This document shows, piece after piece, positions 11,369-22,422 of a DNA stretch of 64,000 bases. Within the stretch, counting starts at the first letter, position 1; every line of letters starts with the position of its first letter. Source of the stretch: Paraphoma chrysanthemicola (taxonomy: Eukaryota; Ascomycota; Dothideomycetes; Pleosporales; Phaeosphaeriaceae); the NCBI GenBank assembly GCA_020744225.1, contig JAGMWG010000002.1, positions 930,001 to 994,000 of the forward strand. Reading direction: 5' to 3'. The position numbers and the translations under genes were made by a program. Below the pieces are notes generated by a model that was given only the letters and a program-made list of their open reading frames with translations, made no database searches and was not told the DNA's origin.

Positions 11369-12417
11369 TGATGGAAGCGGGCTGTGCAGTATAGGATTAG
11401 AACTCTGAACATCTACGAAGGAACTCTGAAGAAGCAGGCAATGGGTTGCTGTTGAGGATGTTAGAATCGTACGGAGCGACTCTGTGATCACGATTGTACA
11501 TGCAGAAAGGGTTGAGAGACTCTGCTATGCGCGTAGCAGATTGTGGCCATCCGAATGGTAGCTGTAGTCGTTGAGTACGGTAGCCTGCCATTTTCTATCG
11601 CTAATTAAAGATTGAAACTCACCATATTACGGACGTCTTTGACGACACCATGCTCAATTCACTTCTGGTTTCTCACGCGTCGTACTGGACAAGCACATGG
11701 TCAACGGAGTTAGCGAACAGGTACAATTTCAATTTGAGGACGATTGCTTTTTGCTCGTCCTTCCCGTTATATTCAACAGGGTAAGAGATGTTGAGTGTAA
11801 GAATCGATGTGCTGATGCGTACAATATACGAACAGCAATAGCACGCGTCCTACTCGTGGGTATGAAACGACAAGACAACAGAGAAGCAAACGCCATACGT
11901 TGCGAAGACCGTTGATAGGCATGTAAGGGATGCATCGACCGCCGGTTCTCGAGGCATTTGATCCTTCCAGTTTCACTAGTAGCAGTCGTTGGACTTGTGC
12001 ACGTGATGGTGTCGTACTTTTTCCTGACATGGAAGGTAGAATTCAAGGCATCCGCGACCGAATACTCAAAATCTCACGTGATTGATCCTTCGACCTGGTG
12101 TTCCTGGTGGCCAAGCCAGTGAAGGATTGCCAACACCACTCCATCAAGTATAGCGCTTACCGTTCCTTGGCTTCTAGCGCGCTTCTGGAAGGTGTTTTGA
12201 GCCGCATGTGCACACGCGCTCGACACGCGTTAATTGCTGTCTTGATAAGGCTAATGAACCGTAAGGCTTAACACCGAGTACGACATACACGTTGACAACC
12301 TTCGGAACTATGTCGCGATGTCAGATTTGGGGGCCGCAAGACGGGAACATAAAAGACCGATATGTGCCCCTCTGGAGTAGGAACACTACTACAGTCTCGA
12401 CGAAGGACAGCTAGAAA
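11369..12417. other. Intergenic region, nothing recognised
   Basis: Only short, mutually antisense frames. The last few hundred bases presumably contain the promoter of the beta-lactamase-like gene. Confidence 0.4.
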
Positions 12418-14123
12418 ATGCGGTGCTCAAGTTTACTGCTTGCATCGTCCTGGACATCGCTCAGCGCTGCTGTGGGATTCTGCCCATTCCTCGGTCCTGT
12501 CTTTCCTGCGCCAAAGTCATTCTCCTCCACAGGTTTTCAAAGCGACCTTGCCAAGCTCAAGTCGGCGATTGAAGATGCGTTCGTGAGCGGCAACACCACG
12601 CACGGTCCGGTGAACGCCAACGACACATATTCCATCCAAATCTTTGCGGCCTCAGAGGCATCACCGATTCTTGATTGGCACCGTCGCGGAGTCGATGTCG
12701 TGGGGAACAGTACGATCAGCGGGGACTCCATTTACCGGATAGCAAGCACGACGAAACTGCTAACGGTGTACTTGCTGCTACTCGAGGCAGGGGACGGTAT
12801 TTTCAACGACGTGGTAACAAAATATCTGCCAGAATTGGCAGGCAAAGGCTTCTACGACCAGATCACAGTCGGAGCCCTCGCTGGATACGCCGCCGGTATT
12901 GTGTCAGATGGTAAGACGGCCTCGTTGACTGGCGGCATAATGCTAACTTCCTAGCGTATGGTGTTGACACTTTACCTGGCGGAGGTCTTAGAGCAGCGTT
13001 TCCTGAGGCCTTTCCGGAATTGGATCCGGAAGAGATTTCCCCCTGCGTATACGGGCAGAGCGGCTGCACTCGCGAGATCTTTCTAGAGCACATCGCAACT
13101 AGAAGACAAGTATATCTTCCTAACACCACACCGGCGTATAGCAATGCAGAATATGCGGCACTTGGTCTGATCCTGGAATCTGCGAGTGGGAAGTCATACG
13201 CCGAAGCTCTAAGGAGCTTGCTAGCCGATCCTTTGAGCCTGAAAGCAACGGGTGTCACGCCCCCGGTGGGCTCAACCGGTGGCGTGATCGTAGGCAACAT
13301 AGCTTCTTCTGGTTGGAACCTGACACTCGATGGAGCTGGTATTGGTATGGGCGCGGCATTCTCTACGGCAAATGACATGACGACCATTGGAAAAGCCATC
13401 CTGTCTTCGTCACTTCTTGACGCCAATACCACACGCGCTTGGTTGCAGCCTACCTCCCACACTTCGTCGCTTATTGGCGCTGTTGGGTTGGCATGGGAGA
13501 TTTTCCGAGCGACTCTTGGTCCAGCAGAGAATAACCGAGTGGTTGACTTGTATACCAAAAGCGGGAATGTGGGAGGCTACGGCGCGAACCTTGTTCTGGT
13601 CCCCGACTTCGGCGTTGGGTTTGTAGTACTCTCAGCCAGTCGCAGAGGACGTGTACCATTCGAGATCTCCGGTGTCATTGTAGACCATTTGCTCCCAGCC
13701 CTCGACGAAGCCGCTCGTTTCGAAGCAGATGAGAAATACGCTGGGACATACATCGCGACCAACGGCCTGAACTCCTCAGTCACACTTACCACTACCGCTG
13801 GTGAGCCTGGTCTGAGTATCGAGAGCTGGTTCAGTAATGGCACCGATATTAGATATGACCCGCGGATATTCGGAGCTCCAGAGCATTTCCAAGTGTATCC
13901 CACTAATATCAAGAGCGAAGACGGATTGGAAGAGTCTTGGAGAACGAGTTTTATCGCACTCCAAGACGTGGGGCCCTTTTCTGCATGCCCTACCTGGGTT
14001 GCAATTGATCGGCCGACGTATGGCGTATATGGAGTGGATGAGTTTGTTTTTCATCTGGATGGTAGCGGAAAAGTAACGGCGCTCGAGTTGAAGGCACTCA
14101 AGATTACACTTCAACGACAATAG
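12418..14123 (+). CDS. Secreted beta-lactamase/transpeptidase-like serine hydrolase
   Basis: Exons 12418-12910 and 12955-14123 are joined by a 44-bp intron with donor GTAAGA and branch-like CTAAC. They encode about 553 residues. A hydrophobic N-terminus looks like a signal peptide. The three motifs of the class C beta-lactamase/PBP-like fold are present: SxxK as STTK at about 110-113, YSN at about 226-228, and KSG at about 366, followed by GNVGGYG. A C-terminal domain of about 150 residues follows, as in fungal secreted beta-lactamase-related proteins. Such enzymes hydrolyse esters, amides or lactones, and several sit in metabolite clusters. It is the first gene of a run of small-molecule enzymes. 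Substrate unknown. Confidence 0.85.
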
Positions 14124-14357
14124 AAAGGGCGTGTATATTTGACGCAAGCAATACAGAGAGCTTATGCCAACCATGTGCTGACCTATGCGGTGCCAAAGCC
14201 AACCAACAACATGTTGCGTGGAGTGGAGAATGTTTCCATGGCTCACGTGGTTGCATCGAAATGATCAGGTTACACTTGTTGTAACAAGCCTGTTCAATAC
14301 TCAATGTCTCCATCGCCCAATGCAAATATATCGAAAGTACTCCGATGGGCTAGTGCT

Positions 14358-15143
14358 TCATTGAGGATAATTCTCCTCAACAAACTTTTCGACCGCCTTC
14401 AAGCACTCTTCCTTATCGTATTGTTTCAGATCAGGCCACGCGTGCTGACGGTAAATGTGCTTCACTCCCACGAGCATCTCTTGGTAATTTTCAGGAGCTG
14501 TCTTCCATACGTGGACCACCTTCTTGCGGCTTAGTGGGACCAAGTTAAGCCGTCGAAAATGTTCCTTCAATTCCTCGAAGAAATCCAGAATCGTCCAAGT
14601 CTCGCCCTCTGCGCGCCACTCCGCCTCTTCCTCGCCAGAGAAATAATCGTACGGATCGTCTTGGATGGGCTCGTTTATCGGTTCGTCACAAGCTTCCCCG
14701 GGACATGCGTACCACTGGATAGTGCCGAGCTTGACATCGAGTAGGAACTTTGGGGTATGGTTGTTACCCCAAGTGAGGCCGATGACGTTCCTGGGGACCT
14801 TATCGCTGATACTGGGGCCTTCTGTAGCCGACGTGACAGTTTTGCGATCCGCTGCACGCTTGAAAATGCTCTGCCAGTCGGCGAATATGCAGTCCGGGCC
14901 TGCTTCCGCATCGAGAGTGTCGTTGTTGGCAAACTTGATGTATGGGAGATGTTGGAGTAGATTGATAACTTTCTTGGATTTATCTAAGGTGTAGCTTCGG
15001 GTACTAATGTCTGGCCAGCCATCTGGTGGAGGCTCAACGATGTATGTCTCGTCCAGGTACATTGTGGTTAGAAACTGGTAATAGTCACGAATAGCGGCTA
15101 TGGTCTCAGCATGTGAGTACTCGATATCTTCAAAGTATGGCAT
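14358..15143 (-). CDS. Conserved fungal hypothetical protein
   Basis: A single-exon gene of 261 residues from the ATG at 15143. It is acidic, with a tryptophan-rich middle: WGNNHTPKFLLDVKLGTIQWY, shortened in meaning to a W-G-N / LLDVKLG / WY core at about 140-165. An acidic DPYDYFSGEEEAEW stretch follows, then a helical ILDFFEELKEHFRRLNLVPL segment. No signal peptide or membrane segment. The layout resembles cytosolic fungal proteins of unknown function, possibly of SMI1/KNR4-like shape, but I do not recognise a defined domain. Its 3' end lies about 230 bp from the converging beta-lactamase-like gene. The clean frame and consistent codon use argue that it is real. Confidence 0.65.
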   Translation of the reverse strand: MPYFEDIEYSHAETIAAIRDYYQFLTTMYLDETYIVEPPPDGWPDISTRSYTLDKSKKVINLLQHLPYIKFANNDTLDAEAGPDCIFADWQSIFKRAADRKTVTSATEGPSISDKVPRNVIGLTWGNNHTPKFLLDVKLGTIQWYACPGEACDEPINEPIQDDPYDYFSGEEEAEWRAEGETWTILDFFEELKEHFRRLNLVPLSRKKVVHVWKTAPENYQEMLVGVKHIYRQHAWPDLKQYDKEECLKAVEKFVEENYPQ

Positions 15144-15287
15144 CCTGAGTGTTGTGGCAAGTAGTGGTAGGAAGTCAACTTGAGTTGTTGAAGATGAGAT
15201 GGTGGTAATTAAGCCTAATTTCAGAGTTGTTCCTCTAGTCCGGTGACCAACTTTCCTAGCCTAAACTGGCCGTGGCTCCGTTGTATA

Positions 15288-16820
15288 TCATGCAACTTTT
15301 CTCCGACTGCTCCTTCTTGTCTCTTCAGGTACCTCCTTAGCTTCAAGGCTTCTCTTTGCTTTTGTATTCTTTTTGCTCTTTGGTGTCGCATGACCATTGC
15401 TCAAGACGTCTGCATGCCCGTTCGCGCCTTCCGCAGTACCGTTCGCAACTTCAGCAGACCCATTCGAGACGGCTGCAGACCCACCCGCCTCAAAGAATCG
15501 ATTCGCAGGTCTCGGAAGCCCAAGATGCTCTCGCAACGTTGTTCCCTCGTAGTCCTTTCTGAATAGGCCTCGTCGCTGCAGCTCGGGAATCAACCTTTTC
15601 GTCACCCCTTCCAGGCCTTCCGGTAGGAACGGGAAAGTCACCGTGAACCCATCCGCCGCCTCCGCCTCCAACCATTTCTCCATCCCGTCCGCGATGGTCT
15701 TTGGGTCGCCAATGAATGCGAGGCCAGATTGCCCACCCAGTCGACTTGCAAGCTGTCTGACAGTCAGACCCTCCTTCTTCGCAAGCGAAATGACGGCGGC
15801 ACGGCCTGTGTGGCTCGCATTTGTTGGTGGGAGGTCCTCTTCAGGCGGCAAAGGGCCATCTGGGTCAAAGCCAGATGCATCCGTTCCAAGCGAAATCGAC
15901 AGCGAAGAGATTGCACTGTCGTAGTGCACTAGACTATCTAGCTTCAAGCGTTTTTCCTGCGCTTCCTCGACCGAATCCGCCACTAGAACCAGTGCAGCTG
16001 GCAGAATCTTGAGGTGATCTGGGTTCCTTCCCGCCGCCTTGGCACGTCCTTTGATGTCGGCATACAGCGCCTTGCCAGCTTCGATATCCTTCGGTGAACA
16101 AAACACCGCTTCGGCTGTCTCAGCAGCTAGCTGGCGTCCTGGTTCTGACTGGCCAGCCTGCACAATGACGGGCCATCCCTGAACTGGCCTCGCGATATTC
16201 AACGGACCTTTAACTTTAAGTTCGTCGCCGACGTGGTTCAAGGTGTGAATTTTCTCCGGGTCCACGTACACGCCGCTCTCAACATCTCGAACAAATGCAT
16301 CGTCGGCAAAACTATCCCACAAGCCAGTAACAACGTCGTAGAACTCTCGTGCGCGCTTATAGCGCTCGCCGTGCTGCTTGTGCTCGTCAAGGCCAAAGTT
16401 CTTGGATGATTCCGGGTTCCCCGTGGTCACGATATTCCATGCCGCTCTTCCTTCACTCAAGTGATCCAGACTTGCAAATCGGCGTGCAATATGGTAAGGT
16501 TCGTCGTATGTGGTGGATGCAGTTGCTGCGAGACCTATCCGGCTGGTGACTTGTGAAAGTGCTGATAGAAGTGTGAATGGTTCGAAGGAGGTCACGGTGT
16601 GGCTGCGCTTTAATGCTTCGACGGGCATATTAAGCACAGCGAGATGATCGGCCATGAAGAACGCGTCGAATTTAGCCTCCTCAAGGGATTGGATAAAGGA
16701 TATGAGATGCTTCAAGTTGAAGTTGGCATCCGGATATGCGCCGGGATAGCGCCATGCTCCAGTATGCAGCGAGACAGGCCGCATGAAAGCGGTCAAGTGG
16801 AGTTGCTTCTTGGGCGTCAT
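15288..16820 (-). CDS. NtaA/SnaA/DszA-type FMN-dependent monooxygenase
   Basis: A single-exon gene of 510 residues. The core (about 1-440) is a bacterial-luciferase-like TIM barrel of the nitrilotriacetate monooxygenase component A group. It opens LHLTAFMRPVSLHTGAWRYPG, has FDAFFMADHLAV, a TASTTYDEPYHIARRFASLDHLS block, NIVTTGNPESSKNFG and VQAGQSEPGRQLAA, all typical of FMNH2-binding members. These enzymes use reduced FMN from a separate reductase to oxygenate N- or S-containing small molecules; no reductase gene is seen nearby. About 70 C-terminal residues are extra, Ala/Gly/Asn then Lys/Arg-rich, ending RRKVA, and do not belong to the fold. The family is mainly bacterial, so ancient transfer is plausible. 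Confidence 0.88.
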   Translation of the reverse strand: MTPKKQLHLTAFMRPVSLHTGAWRYPGAYPDANFNLKHLISFIQSLEEAKFDAFFMADHLAVLNMPVEALKRSHTVTSFEPFTLLSALSQVTSRIGLAATASTTYDEPYHIARRFASLDHLSEGRAAWNIVTTGNPESSKNFGLDEHKQHGERYKRAREFYDVVTGLWDSFADDAFVRDVESGVYVDPEKIHTLNHVGDELKVKGPLNIARPVQGWPVIVQAGQSEPGRQLAAETAEAVFCSPKDIEAGKALYADIKGRAKAAGRNPDHLKILPAALVLVADSVEEAQEKRLKLDSLVHYDSAISSLSISLGTDASGFDPDGPLPPEEDLPPTNASHTGRAAVISLAKKEGLTVRQLASRLGGQSGLAFIGDPKTIADGMEKWLEAEAADGFTVTFPFLPEGLEGVTKRLIPELQRRGLFRKDYEGTTLREHLGLPRPANRFFEAGGSAAVSNGSAEVANGTAEGANGHADVLSNGHATPKSKKNTKAKRSLEAKEVPEETRRSSRRKVA

Positions 16821-17390
16821 TTTTGATGATGCTCAAACACCAGCAAGTGTGCTTGTTGGTCGCGATGCAACGGCCGAAGTACTATGTATGTCAAGCTCGG
16901 CAGGTTCGGGCTTACAAATGCGTAATGAGGGTGTTCGATCACGACATCGCGGAGAGTGGGGCATTCCCCAGATAGGATTCCGAGGCTCAGTAATCCTACT
17001 TTCTCAAGGTCAGCAACAGTAGTGATCGGTGTTTCGACATCGCTTACTGCACTTTCACATGTCTGGTGGGATACTCCTGGAGGCCTTCGCGTACGTGTAA
17101 CGCGCTACCGCATCCTTGATGATACACTAAAGACCTTTTAGCTACTCCATGCGCACTACGAGTACTACTTCACTCGTACTTGAAAATCTTCGCGCTGCAC
17201 TGATAACAACATGTGGTTATCATGGTCGGAATGTTCTGTTGGCGACGTCAAATTACGAGAGGTCACCAATCGCAGCTCGATCCCATGGACATGGTCCACA
17301 CGTTTGATTGGCACGCATTTATTCGTCTAGGAGTGTCGCATGATCTTCAAAGGCCTTTTAGCGACCCAACATAACCCTACACAATCTCGT
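16821..17390. other. Intergenic region, nothing recognised
   Basis: Holds the upstream region of the flavin monooxygenase gene and the 3' flank of the aldo-keto reductase. No coding signal. Confidence 0.45.
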
Positions 17391-18496
17391 CTAGACAATA
17401 ACCTTGTGCGGCGCATCCTTCTCCTCCGGCTCGCCAAAGATGTTGACCGGCCACCTTGGCTTGTTCGCAACGTAGGGAATGTTGAACCTCCTTGGCTCCT
17501 TGATGCCAATGCTCTCGATCTTCTCGAAATCCTCTTTCGACAGCTCGACCTCCTTGAAGTTCTCCTGGATGCGCGATGGCGTTACCGACTTGGGGATGAC
17601 GCTGTGGCCGCCGACTTGTGCCCATGCGAGGATGACTTGTGCGGGTGTGGCGCCGATGCGGCTTGCGACCTCCTTGACGGTGTCGTGTTGGACAAGCAGA
17701 GGGACGCCGAACATGTTGTTGCCGAATGCCTGGTTATGGTTAGCTTGCCATTGTCGCTGAAGCGGCGGATGTACTTACGGAGTACTCGGTAATGTGGATG
17801 TTCTTCTCCTTGCAGTATTTAATGAGCTCTGGCTGGAGGAGTCGCGGGTGACGCTCGATCTGGTTGGCAGCGGGTGTGACGCCGGAGCCATCAATCAACG
17901 CCTGCAAATGCTCCTTGGTGTGATTTGACACGCCGACAGCACGCGCCTTCTCCTTTGGCAGCTTGGTCATCGCCTTCCAGGTGTCGACGATTGAGATATC
18001 ATCGAGCATCTTGACGTCGCCATCGGGTTGGTCCGACTTCTCCTGCAGCGGGAAGAGGTTCTTGTTCACATCACCCCGCTCATCGAATGCGACAGGGAAA
18101 TGCACGAGGTAGAGATCGAGGTAGCTGAGACCGAGCTCAGCTAGGCAGTCGTCGAGAGCCGCAGGCACGTCCTGAGGACGGTGCTGAGAGTTCCAGAGCT
18201 TCGATGTGATGAAAACGTCCTCGCGCTTGAGGCCCGATACGCCGCCGTCGAAGGCCTTCTTCAGCGCACGCGCAATTTCCTTCTGGTTGCCGTAGACCTT
18301 TGCGAGATCGAGGTGGCGGTAGCCTGCCTTGAGAGCTTCGAAGACAGCCATCTCAACCTGGCCAGGCTCAGCTTGCCATGTTCCGAATCCCAACTGGCTG
18401 CACAATTGTTTAGCAACGCGACAGCCTCAATTTTCAAGAAACCACCTACGGAATGGAAGCACCAGTGTTGAGCTTTACAGTCTTTCCGAGAGACAT
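17391..18496 (-). CDS. Aldo-keto reductase
   Basis: Three exons, 18496-18450, 18397-17779 and 17729-17391, encode about 334 residues; both introns have GT-AG ends (donors GTAGGT and GTAAGT). The fold is a cytosolic NADPH-dependent AKR. It begins with a short beta strand (KLNTGASIPQLGFGTW) and carries the catalytic tetrad: Asp46, Tyr51, Lys82 (TSKLWN) and His115 (LVHFP). The cofactor-side motif IPKSVTPSRIQEN lies in the C-terminal third, and the C-terminus reads NIFGEPEE. It resembles glycerol/xylose reductase-like fungal AKRs that reduce sugar or aliphatic aldehydes. Located between the flavin monooxygenase and the diiron protein genes, all on the same strand. Confidence 0.92.
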
Positions 18497-19414
18497 GGTT
18501 GCGAGAGTTCTGATAGTTGCTGATGTTGTGCGAGTAGTGAATTGCAATTGACGGAAAGCAGATTTAAAAACAGCTGGTGCGCGGGGTGACATTTGATGGA
18601 GAAGCTTGTGGTGGGGCAAGCGTGATAACTTAGATCACATCGGCGGCATCACCGATGACATCGGCGCTTTTTTTGAAACTTTTAGCTTCTGTTCCGCTCA
18701 AAAAGTGTCGCGCGCGTAGTGATGCGTTCACTCTTGCGCGCTAGGGAGATGCAGGTGGCGGCTCGGCAGCTGCATGCGGTGTAGTTTCCGCCTCTGGTGT
18801 AAGCAACGCAAGGATTTTGAGCCGCACATGAATGCTCCGACGTCCCCTGCACTCATATATCGCGCAACTCTTCCATCCCCGCGAGACATACGCATTATAG
18901 TATCGCCACTCCTCGGCCGCAGCCCCGATGTGAGATCTGCCTGGCATGTCATCGCTCGGGGATAGTGCTTTTCTCCGAACGCCATTCAGAACGTGATTCC
19001 GAACACCAACATGCAGGTCGTCGGCCTCATCACGTGCTCCTTAAGTTGGGTACCATTGGCTCACGCACTCAGCTCGGCACGATACTATCAAGGAACTGTG
19101 GCTGGTATAGGTTAACGGGGGGATGTTGCTTCTACTTCGGTTTTACACGCATTGGTATTAGTTCTTCCGATGTTTCACCCTCTCATGTAGCAGAAGAAAC
19201 TGCAATCAACATTAGGTGCTTGAGATCCACGACAGCCTTGACAATAGCCAGACATCACTCACTCTTGATTTCTATCGAATGGCTTGTAACAGTGCCTGGT
19301 GTGCTCCGGCTTACTGTTAGATCAGCTCTTATGCTCAAGCTACTATTGAGGCATGTCATGCTCTAGCATAGACGCCCGTCTTATCCGCGGCTTCGTCTGC
19401 TATTTGAGAGTCAC
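18497..19414. other. Intergenic region upstream of the aldo-keto reductase
   Basis: About 900 bp with no supportable frame. The proximal 300 bp are presumably the aldo-keto reductase promoter. Confidence 0.4.
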
Positions 19415-19636
19415 CTAGTTTCCGCCTGCGACGTCAAGACAGCAGAATACCAATAGGCTTGCCAGAATCGCGACCAGAGGGATTACAAATCCAACAGTGA
19501 TTTGCGCTTGACGTTCCAAGCCGAATCCGCCGGTTCCTGGAACATCTGGGATAGGTGTTGACGATGGACTAGCAGCATTCGACGGTCCAGTGAACCCCGT
19601 CGTAGCAAAGGCAGCATCTCTCACCAGGTTGATCAT
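19415..19636 (-). CDS. Doubtful 73-residue single-pass membrane peptide
   Basis: A short frame with a Ser/Pro/Thr-rich N-terminal half and one strong hydrophobic helix (ITVGFVIPLVAILASLLVF) close to the C-terminus. The layout resembles the stalk-plus-anchor end of a fungal cell-surface sensor. No upstream exons with coherent phase were found, so it may be a relic or a chance frame. Confidence 0.2.
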   Translation of the reverse strand: MINLVRDAAFATTGFTGPSNAASPSSTPIPDVPGTGGFGLERQAQITVGFVIPLVAILASLLVFCCLDVAGGN

Positions 19637-19849
19637 GGGAACCTTTATACGTCGCCTACATTGCGACAGTGCCGGTAGTGCGCCAGGTCTTGCCTAGCGC
19701 CCTCTCAGATGGCAGTGCAAGTCCTACAAGTAGATCGGAATTGTGATAAAGTGCACGAAGTTCTCAGGCGAGAAGGCGGCCTCGGCAAATCTCCGGATAT
19801 TCCGTCGACACCGCAAATCCTCGCAACACCCTGCAAAAATGTGCAAAAA

Positions 19850-19968
19850 ACATACAACAGTGGGGATTCGCCAGTGGTCACCCACCTGACTACTAGTCCA
19901 CCGGTACACTGCTTAAGTACAGCTGAGCGAACGGGAAGCTCTGTTCTCAATGTCCTATGGTCGTATGT
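19850..19968 (-). rRNA. 5S ribosomal RNA gene
   Basis: 119 bp on the minus strand, beginning ACATACGACCATAGG and ending with the complementary TGTTGTATGT, as in fungal 5S rRNA. The internal promoter elements are intact: GTACTTAAGC (A-box region) and GGTGGGTGACCAC...GCGAATCCC (C-box region). A run of six T immediately after the 3' end is a Pol III terminator. A TATATAT-like element lies about 25 bp upstream, as in filamentous fungi. It differs from the copy at 27650 by one base in the 3' part. Confidence 0.95.
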
Positions 19969-20118
19969 GAAAGATTGTTGCGCATCTTCGATATATGTAC
20001 TCATTAGCCGTCATCAGAGCACATAGTCGGTGATCCTTCAGCGCGAGATGTGCGTGTGTTAAGAAACGCAGTTTTGTTGACTACAGACTACGCAGGTATC
20101 TTGCCAGCCCCTACGAAA

Positions 20119-22422
20119 TCAATATTCCTCCAGTGACACCTCCGCATGATCAATATCAATGCCATCCAGCCTCGCAAGCTGATCCCTAACAACCGCGACT
20201 CCCTTCTTAAACTCCGCGCCTCTCCGCTCATCTCCCTCAATCTCCTTCCAGCACACTTCAAGTCCCCTCCTCTCCCGCAACGCAATGCTCCGCAAGACGT
20301 TCCTCACAGTACCATCCAGCATCGCGCCCTCCCCATCCATACCCGCAACACCCTCATGCAATTCCATAAACGCCCACGCCATACCGACAAGCATATCGCG
20401 ATGCGACAACCATCTCATACCAATCGATACCATCCATTTAGCGAACGCGTTCGACTCGGCGTTACCAATCGCGACCGCGTCTTTGATGTTATTTGGCTGT
20501 GTCATGCCCGCGCGAACACACATGGTGACTCCGAGCTCCATGATCCCAATTGCCTGACCGGCGTCTGTGCGACGGACCTCGTCCATACCCGCTACACCGA
20601 GTCCTTCGACGTCGAAGCCGGTTTGTGCGCGGAGGACGCGCACGATGGCCGAGCCGAATGTGTCTGCTGCTCGGACGGGGACTGAGGGTAGTGATTCGAG
20701 GAGCGTGGTGGATGTGAACCATAAGGGGAGGAGGTTTGAGAGAGCGTGCTTGTTGAGATGGTATATAGGTGTTGCGTCGATAGTGATATCACGATCAGCG
20801 TTGAAGGCCTTGGCGAGATGTGGCGGCGGGGGTGTGGGGTGTAAGACGGGATAGTCCACGAGGATGTCTAAATCATGCGGCGACTTATTCAAAGTGCACT
20901 CTACGGAGCGACCGGTGAAGTTCAGATAAACCGATGCGTCAGCTGGCCGAGACTGTGTCGTAATACCAAGCTCGTCGATCCACGCCTTTACCACTTCCAC
21001 CTCTGTCTGGGTGAAGCTACCAAACATCTTCCCTTCCCAGGACAATTCCTTGACGAGTCTACTCTTCCCGCTATCCCCCTTGATGATCCAAGGCTTACAC
21101 TCACTCAGGTCGTGCAGAAACTCCTTTTGCCATTGTTGGTCCTTGAATGCGTTTGGTTCAAGCCAATCAACCAACGAATTTCGACCGATACGCAAGCGGC
21201 TATTGCAGTGGATCTTGTGGGCCACAAAGGTCTTGGCTGCGAATATGTTGAGCAGAGATGCTTCGGTGTCAGTCCGAGGAAACGGGATTTCGACCTCCTG
21301 CTTCAGCGAAGGGCTCTCAGGTGTAGTCGGAAGGCCTTCTGCAAGAACATAGCCAGCCTGCACCCGCTTCCACGCGATTTGCGCCGCCTGTTCACCGCTC
21401 TTTTCCCTCACCACATCAATGTAGTTCGCAACCGCTGACATTGCCATGGCAGCATGTCCCGAGTCTGCGTTATCAATCGAAATATGGAGCTCGAAGTAGT
21501 ATGGATTCAGTCTTAACTCGCGAAGCTCTTTGACGGTCTTCAACAAGTGTAGCGGCAAACTCTCGTATGCCATGTTGAAGCCCAGTGCCTCGGGAAGAAA
21601 GTCATGAGGGAAAAGTGAGATGAGCATCTGCGCCAAGGCCGCTTTCCAGCAGCGGGCTTCGGTGAGCTCATGCCGTGGATGAATGAAGTCTGCCGCATCA
21701 GCGGGAGGTAGCCCGGCATCGATATCTTTCATCAGGTCGCGGTAGACGTGAACATGGTTCTTCGCAAGATCGCCATCGCCGAGCTCTTCTGACATAACTT
21801 GCCAAGCATTTTTGGTGATACTGCGGTATTCGAAAGGTGTACTGATCTTGTTGATATGACCAAGCCATGCGCCGTCCACATACTTCACTGGTGCGGCCTG
21901 CTTCAGCCACCATTTTGCTTCCTCCTTGGTTGAAAACATCTCTCGCGGTCCGCCGGATTTGCGGCGAGCAAGATACTCTTCCCAGCGGTTGGTGACGTCC
22001 ATGTCTTTCGCCTTTAGAAAATCGTCTAGGCTATCATGTGAAAATGCTTTGATAGACAAGATGCTGTCCTCAGACGTTTGCAATGCCTCGTGGAGGGTCT
22101 CCGAAAGCAGGGAGACAAGAAGGCTACGACACTCCGGCAGTACTTCAGCATAGTGTTCGAGATTGTGGAGCTTGTAGTACAGCTGCTTGTGAGCCTCAAC
22201 TTTACTGTCGAATGGCCTTTCCCTAGAAGCAGAGAGGCTTTCAGCACCACTCGGACTAGCGTGTGGCTTCACATTGTGGGTAGCAGGTATGCTTGGACTG
22301 CCTGGTGTTTCGAGGTCTTTCCGTCTTGATCTTCCTTTGGCTAGTCGGTTGCGGATCTCATTGTATGCAAGGACTGCAAGGAACGATATAAGAATCGCTA
22401 TTGTGGTTTGAAGTATGAACAT
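20119..22422 (-). CDS. Membrane-anchored haem-oxygenase-like diiron (HDO, PF14518-type) protein
   Basis: A single-exon gene of 767 residues. A hydrophobic helix at about 4-22 is followed by a basic stop-transfer segment, so the protein is probably tail-out on an internal membrane. The haem-oxygenase-like domain lies at about 170-350. It contains SEELGDGDLAKNH (Glu212/213, His223) and ELHISIDNADSGH (Glu311, His313, Asp317, His323), matching the acidic/His iron ligands of the iron-containing redox enzyme family. Relatives bind two irons and do N-oxygenation, decarboxylation or C-C cleavage. About 400 further residues form a second, unrecognised region with predicted mixed structure. It is divergent from the methyltransferase at 22967, with a 0.5 kb shared intergenic region. 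Substrate unknown. Confidence 0.75.
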   Translation of the reverse strand: MFILQTTIAILISFLAVLAYNEIRNRLAKGRSRRKDLETPGSPSIPATHNVKPHASPSGAESLSASRERPFDSKVEAHKQLYYKLHNLEHYAEVLPECRSLLVSLLSETLHEALQTSEDSILSIKAFSHDSLDDFLKAKDMDVTNRWEEYLARRKSGGPREMFSTKEEAKWWLKQAAPVKYVDGAWLGHINKISTPFEYRSITKNAWQVMSEELGDGDLAKNHVHVYRDLMKDIDAGLPPADAADFIHPRHELTEARCWKAALAQMLISLFPHDFLPEALGFNMAYESLPLHLLKTVKELRELRLNPYYFELHISIDNADSGHAAMAMSAVANYIDVVREKSGEQAAQIAWKRVQAGYVLAEGLPTTPESPSLKQEVEIPFPRTDTEASLLNIFAAKTFVAHKIHCNSRLRIGRNSLVDWLEPNAFKDQQWQKEFLHDLSECKPWIIKGDSGKSRLVKELSWEGKMFGSFTQTEVEVVKAWIDELGITTQSRPADASVYLNFTGRSVECTLNKSPHDLDILVDYPVLHPTPPPPHLAKAFNADRDITIDATPIYHLNKHALSNLLPLWFTSTTLLESLPSVPVRAADTFGSAIVRVLRAQTGFDVEGLGVAGMDEVRRTDAGQAIGIMELGVTMCVRAGMTQPNNIKDAVAIGNAESNAFAKWMVSIGMRWLSHRDMLVGMAWAFMELHEGVAGMDGEGAMLDGTVRNVLRSIALRERRGLEVCWKEIEGDERRGAEFKKGVAVVRDQLARLDGIDIDHAEVSLEEY

